DNA from: Treponema sp. UBA4307
GTDB taxonomy: Bacteria; Spirochaetota; Spirochaetia; Treponematales; Treponemataceae
Assembly (NCBI GenBank): GCA_002394685.1
Contig: DGUP01000067.1
Location: forward strand, 27,111 to 91,110
DNA: 64,000 nt
Reading direction: 5' to 3'
The translations under genes were made by a program, and so were the position numbers. The notes under the pieces were generated by a model, which saw nothing but the letters and a program-made list of their open reading frames with translations, was not told the DNA's origin and did not search any database. Below, one piece after another: positions 60,833-64,000 of the stretch. The stretch's first letter is position 1. Each line of letters starts with the position of its first letter.

Positions 60833-62332
60833 TTACGCTACGATTTTGGCGTAACGTTCATTACCAATAACTGAAAGCATGAACTCATAAGGAGAAAGCT
60901 TATCATCCTTAAGCATTGCGAATATTCTTGGACTAGCACCGCTTACAAGTGTTACCCCCTGCTCATTTTTTGATACAGGAAGATTGTCCTGTCTGCTCTG
61001 AACATTCCAGAAAACAAGATTAGGAAGCTCATAACCAGCCTGTTCAAATTTACGTTTTGCATTCTCAAAGTTTGTAAGCTTTGAATTTGCAGCACAGTAA
61101 TTGAATTCCATATCAGAAATGATGTAGATATTTTCAGGCATGTCATCCTGAGACAAATGATTTTTTACAGCTGCACGCAGAATCAAGTCAAAAACACCTT
61201 CAATGTTTGTTGAACCGCCCCAGTCTGCACGGCTTACATAATCTACCTTATCAACAATATCTTTTCCTTTAATCTTTACCAGTTCTGGGCGATCAGCAAA
61301 AGTAATGAAGTGGTTATTAAATATACCTTTATTCTTTTCTGCAAAGTAAATGGCAAGAGATACTGCAACTTCAATTGGAGAAGGACTTCCACCTCCAAAC
61401 ATTGAACCTGAAACATCACAGACAACAAGAGCATTCTTATCACCTGCAAAGTTCTCAAGATTACTCCAGGTAGTATTCATTACACGTCGCTCTTCTGAAG
61501 AAAAGCCTTTATATACTCCGCCACACTGATTTCTGAACATTGGAGAAATAACATCATAAGGGTACAGAGAACCTGTCTTCAACACGGCTTCCCCTTTTTC
61601 CACTTTATTCATAAAGCTTTCATAACGTTCTGCATCGTTACGGACAAAAGCCTTACGATATTTAAACAGGGCCTTAGAAGTCTGCTTTTCATAGTCAAAC
61701 GAATAATCCTTTGTACGAAGGTTGTTCTCGATGATCTTAATCTTGTTTCGAAGAGCTGAAATCAGTTTGCGATACTGAGCACAGTTTATTCCCATGTAAG
61801 TTGCAATTGTTTTTGCAGTTTTGACAACAGCCTTGTTACTTGCATTGATTGAAGGAAGCCACTTTCCAAGAAGAGAAACATCATTTTCTTCTTCAAGAGC
61901 TTTCTGGTCCTTAAGAAGCATTTCTTTAATTGCTTCAAGAACCTCCTTCTTTGCAGGAGTTTCAAGAAGGCATAAAAGATCATCATAGCGTCCAAAATCA
62001 GCAATGAAACCAATATTTTTTACCACTGATTCTTTATGATTTTCAGCCAGAACTTTGAGCATTGTTCTGAAAGTTTTTCTTTCTCCAAGTCCACCTCGGA
62101 TATCACGGAGATAAAAAAGAATTTTTAAAGCATTGTCAGGATTTTCTGCATATGCCTTCATGAAGATTGATTCAACGCGATTTTCGTCTGCATCACGGAG
62201 TGCACCACCAAGAGCAAATAAATCCAGACAATCAGACTGTGTTGTAGAAAGTGTCACAGCTCCGTTTTCTGTAAATGTACGGGTTGCTTCATTTTTCAAG
62301 ATTTCTAACATCTTCGATGTTTTTGTATTCAT
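60833..62332 (-). CDS. DUF2828/Ro60-like protein with C-terminal vWA domain
   Basis: 499 residues. The N-terminal about 270 residues are a helical HEAT/TROVE-like region with the DUF2828 start TENGAVTLSTTQSDCLDLFALGGALR and LFYLRDIRGGLGERKTF. The C-terminal 300-490 is a von Willebrand A domain with the MIDAS metal site: VVCDVSGSMFGGG, ADWGGSTNIEGVFD and IISDMEFN. Ro60 and relatives bind Y RNAs and misfolded RNA in a ring; by analogy this protein probably binds the two small RNAs encoded directly upstream. Shine-Dalgarno TGAGGA. Same strand as WYL and rtcB. Confidence 0.87.
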   Translation of the reverse strand: MNTKTSKMLEILKNEATRTFTENGAVTLSTTQSDCLDLFALGGALRDADENRVESIFMKAYAENPDNALKILFYLRDIRGGLGERKTFRTMLKVLAENHKESVVKNIGFIADFGRYDDLLCLLETPAKKEVLEAIKEMLLKDQKALEEENDVSLLGKWLPSINASNKAVVKTAKTIATYMGINCAQYRKLISALRNKIKIIENNLRTKDYSFDYEKQTSKALFKYRKAFVRNDAERYESFMNKVEKGEAVLKTGSLYPYDVISPMFRNQCGGVYKGFSSEERRVMNTTWSNLENFAGDKNALVVCDVSGSMFGGGSPSPIEVAVSLAIYFAEKNKGIFNNHFITFADRPELVKIKGKDIVDKVDYVSRADWGGSTNIEGVFDLILRAAVKNHLSQDDMPENIYIISDMEFNYCAANSKLTNFENAKRKFEQAGYELPNLVFWNVQSRQDNLPVSKNEQGVTLVSGASPRIFAMLKDDKLSPYEFMLSVIGNERYAKIVA

Positions 62333-62362
62333 ATCTATCCTCAGAATATTAATTTCAAAAAC

Positions 62363-62433
62363 AAGGCACTAATACCCTTCCGGGCCATTGCTCTACCAGC
62401 TGAGCTACATATGGAAGTTGCTGTACGTGCCTT
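62363..62433 (-). ncRNA. tRNA-like small RNA 2 (proximal to DUF2828)
   Basis: 71 nt closed by the perfect 7-bp stem AAGGCAC/GTGCCTT. After the 5' arm comes GTACAGCAA, shared with RNA 1. Inside is a near-perfect tRNA D-arm, GTAGCTCAGCTGGTAGAGCA, and a stem CTTCC/GGAAG around it. There is no T-arm. The stretch after the D-arm (GGCCCGGAAGGGT) is a compact hairpin. 31 nt separate it from the DUF2828 start, so it is in the leader of that mRNA or is cut from it. Confidence 0.68.
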
Positions 62434-62441
62434 TAAATAAC

Positions 62442-62527
62442 AAAGTGCAAGGTCGGGAGTCGAACCCATACGGCCAGATTAGAAACCTGGCTGCATTGCC
62501 ATAGATTTATTTTGCTGTCCGCACTTT
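62442..62527 (-). ncRNA. tRNA-like small RNA 1 (promoter-proximal)
   Basis: 86 nt closed by the perfect stem AAAGTGC/GCACTTT, followed inside by GGACAGCAA. It holds an anticodon arm CCAGG-TTTCTAA-TCTGG (tRNA-Arg UCU-like loop) and a T-arm GGG-TTCGACT-CCC, but the normal D-arm is replaced by a long A/T-rich segment with TATGGCAA. Six extra nt sit between T-arm and closing stem. It starts about 10 nt after the -10 of the operon promoter. A tRNA finder may call it a defective tRNA-Arg. Confidence 0.7.
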
Positions 62528-62536
62528 TATGATTTA

Positions 62537-62583
62537 ATCATACGTAAAATAATCTGGATTTTCCTGGAAAAAAGTTTGCGAAA
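62537..62583 (-). promoter_or_regulatory. Promoter of the ncRNA-DUF2828 operon
   Basis: Minus-strand TTTCGCAA-N4-TTTTCCAGGAAA (62560-62583), 17 nt, then TATGAT (62537-62542). The -10 lies inside the palindrome TATGATTTAATCATA (62528-62542, plus strand), which abuts RNA 1. Nineteen of 24 motif positions equal those at rtcB. Confidence 0.7.
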
Positions 62584-62686
62584 AATTAATTATAACAATA
62601 CGGTAGGTGCCAAATGAGATTCTAGAATATAACTGAAAAGACTTTATAACATGGAAAAAAACATGCGAAATTTTTGGATAAATTGA

Positions 62687-62809
62687 TTATATTAAAGATG
62701 GATGTTCCTCACACAATTGAAGAAGCCATTCCGGGGACCAGATGCTTTTTATGTAATACAAATACCTGCCCGCTTTAGAAATTTCTGCCATACCATATCT
62801 ATTTTTCAT
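62687..62809 (-). CDS. Small ORF overlapping the end of the 161-residue gene
   Basis: 40 codons, start ATG at 62809 overlapping the previous stop by 11 bp. MKNRYGMAEISKAGRYLYYIKSIWSPEWLLQLC... has a composition like real protein, with a helix-forming, Trp/Tyr-rich sequence ending CEEHPSLI. No ribosome site; coupling is possible. It could also be the tail of a lost gene. Not recognised. Confidence 0.38.
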   Translation of the reverse strand: MKNRYGMAEISKAGRYLYYIKSIWSPEWLLQLCEEHPSLI

Positions 62810-63284
62810 TCTTATAAATTGAAGAAACAATATCTGTTCCATCTTTATTTGAAAGAAGAATTTTCCAGCCTGATTTTAATTGAGCTTCTGTTCCCCATCC
62901 ATTAATTTTTGTAAATGATAGATAAGGACAAATTTTAAGAAGCTCATTTTTTGTCATTCCCAGAAATACACCTTCTTCAGTTGTAAACCGTTTACCAAAA
63001 TAAGCATCGCTGATAAATATTGTATCCACCTTATTATCAGCAATTGCAATTCTATACCAATATGAGTTTTCGTAAATATTAAAATACGGAAGAAAACATG
63101 AAGGACTTGTTAAAATTGTATTCGCTGTGCTCAAATCAATGTTATAAGATGAAATATCTGCACCGATTGGAAAATCACTTAGATTTTTGTCATTCACAAA
63201 AACTTCACCAGGTTCAATTGGATCGGTTGCGAATGCATTTGTAAATACAAGAAAAGATAGAAAACAAATAAGAAGTTTTTTCAT
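62799..63284 (-). CDS. Exported hypothetical protein
   Basis: 161 residues with signal peptide (MKKLLICFLSFLVFTNAFATDP). Beta-rich mature part with VFLGMTKNELLKICPYL, a pattern seen in small inhibitor-like or SmpA-like periplasmic proteins; function unknown. It starts 4 bp after the S24 gene on the same strand, so it probably is under that repressor. Confidence 0.6.
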   Translation of the reverse strand: MKKLLICFLSFLVFTNAFATDPIEPGEVFVNDKNLSDFPIGADISSYNIDLSTANTILTSPSCFLPYFNIYENSYWYRIAIADNKVDTIFISDAYFGKRFTTEEGVFLGMTKNELLKICPYLSFTKINGWGTEAQLKSGWKILLSNKDGTDIVSSIYKNEK

Positions 63285-63288
63285 CGCC

Positions 63289-63909
63289 CTACCCCTGCAC
63301 CTTGTGCATCACATATCGTACTTTCCCAACTACGCGGAAGTCCTGGCTTTCATCGCCTTCGGTCATTTCTTTGTATTTGGGATTATCAGAAAGGATGTGA
63401 ACGCAGTCTTTATCCCGCTGAAGTCGTTTTACAAAAGCGGCCCCACGATAGTTGATGGCGTAGATTCCGTCTGTGCCGTCGTAGCCGAAATTATCGTACA
63501 GGATGATGTCGTTGTCAAATAAAGTTGGCTCCATGGAATCTCCCCGGACATAGGATGCACACATGTTTTCCCGGTATTTTCTCAGATGTGAAGGAAGCGC
63601 AACATAATCAATTACATCCGCTGAATCAGGAAGCTCCTGCCCCCGTCCTGCAGAAAAGGCCTGCTCGTAAACGGGTATATTGATTACATCTTCGGTAAGA
63701 TGATCAGGATAAACCTTGAATTGTTCCATAGTCATTCCAAAAGATTCAATGATTCTTGTTCCGTCATCAATATTCGGAAGGCGCTTATAGTAAATCCAGT
63801 TTCGCAGAGTGCCTATAACAATGCCGGTCTGTTCGCAAAGCCATTCCTGATTTTTGCCCTGCTCTGAGAGAATCGCCTTTACTTTATTCCAAAAGATTTC
63901 TGCATCCAT
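63289..63909 (-). CDS. S24/LexA-type repressor with autocleavage domain
   Basis: 206 residues. N-terminal helix-turn-helix of the Cro/CI type (about 5-60: KNQEWLCEQTGIVIGTLRNWIYYKRLP). S24 peptidase-like C-terminal domain with the nucleophile Ser in YVRGDSMEPTLFDND and the Lys in AAFVKRLQRD. Similar proteins are cut during RecA-mediated DNA-damage response. Treponemes lack classical LexA in some species, so this could be a phage-type or alternative damage repressor. No Shine-Dalgarno is obvious at ATG 63909. An inverted repeat lies upstream. Confidence 0.85.
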   Translation of the reverse strand: MDAEIFWNKVKAILSEQGKNQEWLCEQTGIVIGTLRNWIYYKRLPNIDDGTRIIESFGMTMEQFKVYPDHLTEDVINIPVYEQAFSAGRGQELPDSADVIDYVALPSHLRKYRENMCASYVRGDSMEPTLFDNDIILYDNFGYDGTDGIYAINYRGAAFVKRLQRDKDCVHILSDNPKYKEMTEGDESQDFRVVGKVRYVMHKVQG

Positions 63910-63927
63910 ATAGTTATACCGAACCTG

Positions 63928-63963
63928 TAAAAACTTCAGTTTATTATCCGGAGGAAGTTTTTA
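63928..63963. promoter_or_regulatory. Inverted repeat before the S24 repressor gene
   Basis: TAAAAACTTC and GAAGTTTTTA (10-bp perfect arms, 16-bp centre) 19 bp upstream of the start. TATAAC between it and the ATG may be the -10. It is a plausible autoregulatory operator. Confidence 0.5.
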
Positions 63964-64000
63964 TTTATTACAGTATACAATGATTTTAAAAATAAATAAA

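Noticed and set aside
62442..62527. Functional tRNA-Arg(TCT)
   Set aside because: The D-arm is not normal, extra bases lie between the T-arm and closing stem and the acceptor sequence is unlike other Arg tRNAs; it is better described as tRNA-like RNA.
62600..62615. TGGCAC on the minus strand upstream of the ncRNA operon, as in a sigma-54 -24 box
   Set aside because: The -12 GC does not occur at the required 10-nt spacing (AT is there), so the RtcR/sigma-54 type control known for rtcB elsewhere is not supported.
62702..62905. 67-residue plus-strand ORF
   Set aside because: Composition and position fit a shadow of the minus-strand genes; no ribosome site.
1..64000. CRISPR arrays, insertion sequences, prophage
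   Set aside because: No regularly spaced repeats, transposase or phage structural genes are visible; the S24 gene at the right edge is the only phage-like gene.

Overview
The window looks like a gut or free-living treponeme (Spirochaetota, Treponema-like). The evidence is a low-GC genome of roughly 36-38% by eye, the gene order rpsB-tsf-frr-uppS-cdsA-dxr-rseP as I recall it from treponemes, several methyl-accepting chemotaxis proteins, an InlB-repeat/formylglycine-enzyme-like surface protein, and beta-glucan degradation genes. It carries a full tryptophan operon, unlike host-restricted treponemes. No prophage, insertion sequence or CRISPR array is visible.

Layout. Positions 1-7630 (minus) hold a secreted WD40-like protein (cut by the window edge), then read in transcription order maf, rpsB, tsf, frr, uppS, cdsA, dxr and rseP: translation, isoprenoid/phospholipid and envelope-stress functions. 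Positions 7690-13720 carry tRNA-Arg(CCG), two exported proteins, coaD, rpmF-acpP-rnc, tRNA-Gly(TCC), an AzgA-type purine permease and dCMP deaminase. Positions 13787-25000 carry thrC, a CPBP protease, a PilZ protein, a short ComEC, rsmA, a PLP-binding protein, two pseudouridine synthases, tRNA-Leu(CAG) and three envelope or regulatory hypotheticals. Positions 25046-38433 carry mfd, a Cys-cluster protein, an Omp85-like barrel, a flavodoxin, a lipoprotein hydrolase, yqeY, a GH13 amylase with a TetR regulator, an FGE-like protein, a DUF2147 protein and a TrmH-type methyltransferase. Positions 38433-45250 hold the trp operon, in which seven activities sit in four ORFs (trpE, trpGD, a trpC-trpF-trpB triple fusion, trpA), followed by a small relic of an iron-containing alcohol dehydrogenase. 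Positions 45259-55780 carry two chemoreceptors, an ornithine-type decarboxylase, and a beta-glucan locus (AraC regulator, secreted GH16 laminarinase with three CBM-like domains, cytoplasmic GH5 glucanase).

The most interesting region is 57294-62583 (all minus strand): two tandem tRNA-like small RNAs, a DUF2828/Ro60-like vWA protein, two WYL-domain regulators and the RNA ligase RtcB. The two RNAs share a 7-bp closing stem, an ACAGCAA motif just inside it and a similar 3' flank, but each carries different pieces of a tRNA. A promoter element, TTTCGCAA-N4-TTTTCCASGAAA followed after exactly 17 nt by TATSAT, occurs twice: once before the first RNA and once before rtcB. The WYL genes have a separate ordinary-looking promoter. 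This looks like a WYL-controlled RNA-repair operon, parallel to the RtcR/sigma-54-controlled rsr-yrl-rtcB operons of Proteobacteria. The right edge holds an S24-type repressor with an inverted repeat upstream and two small genes of unknown function.
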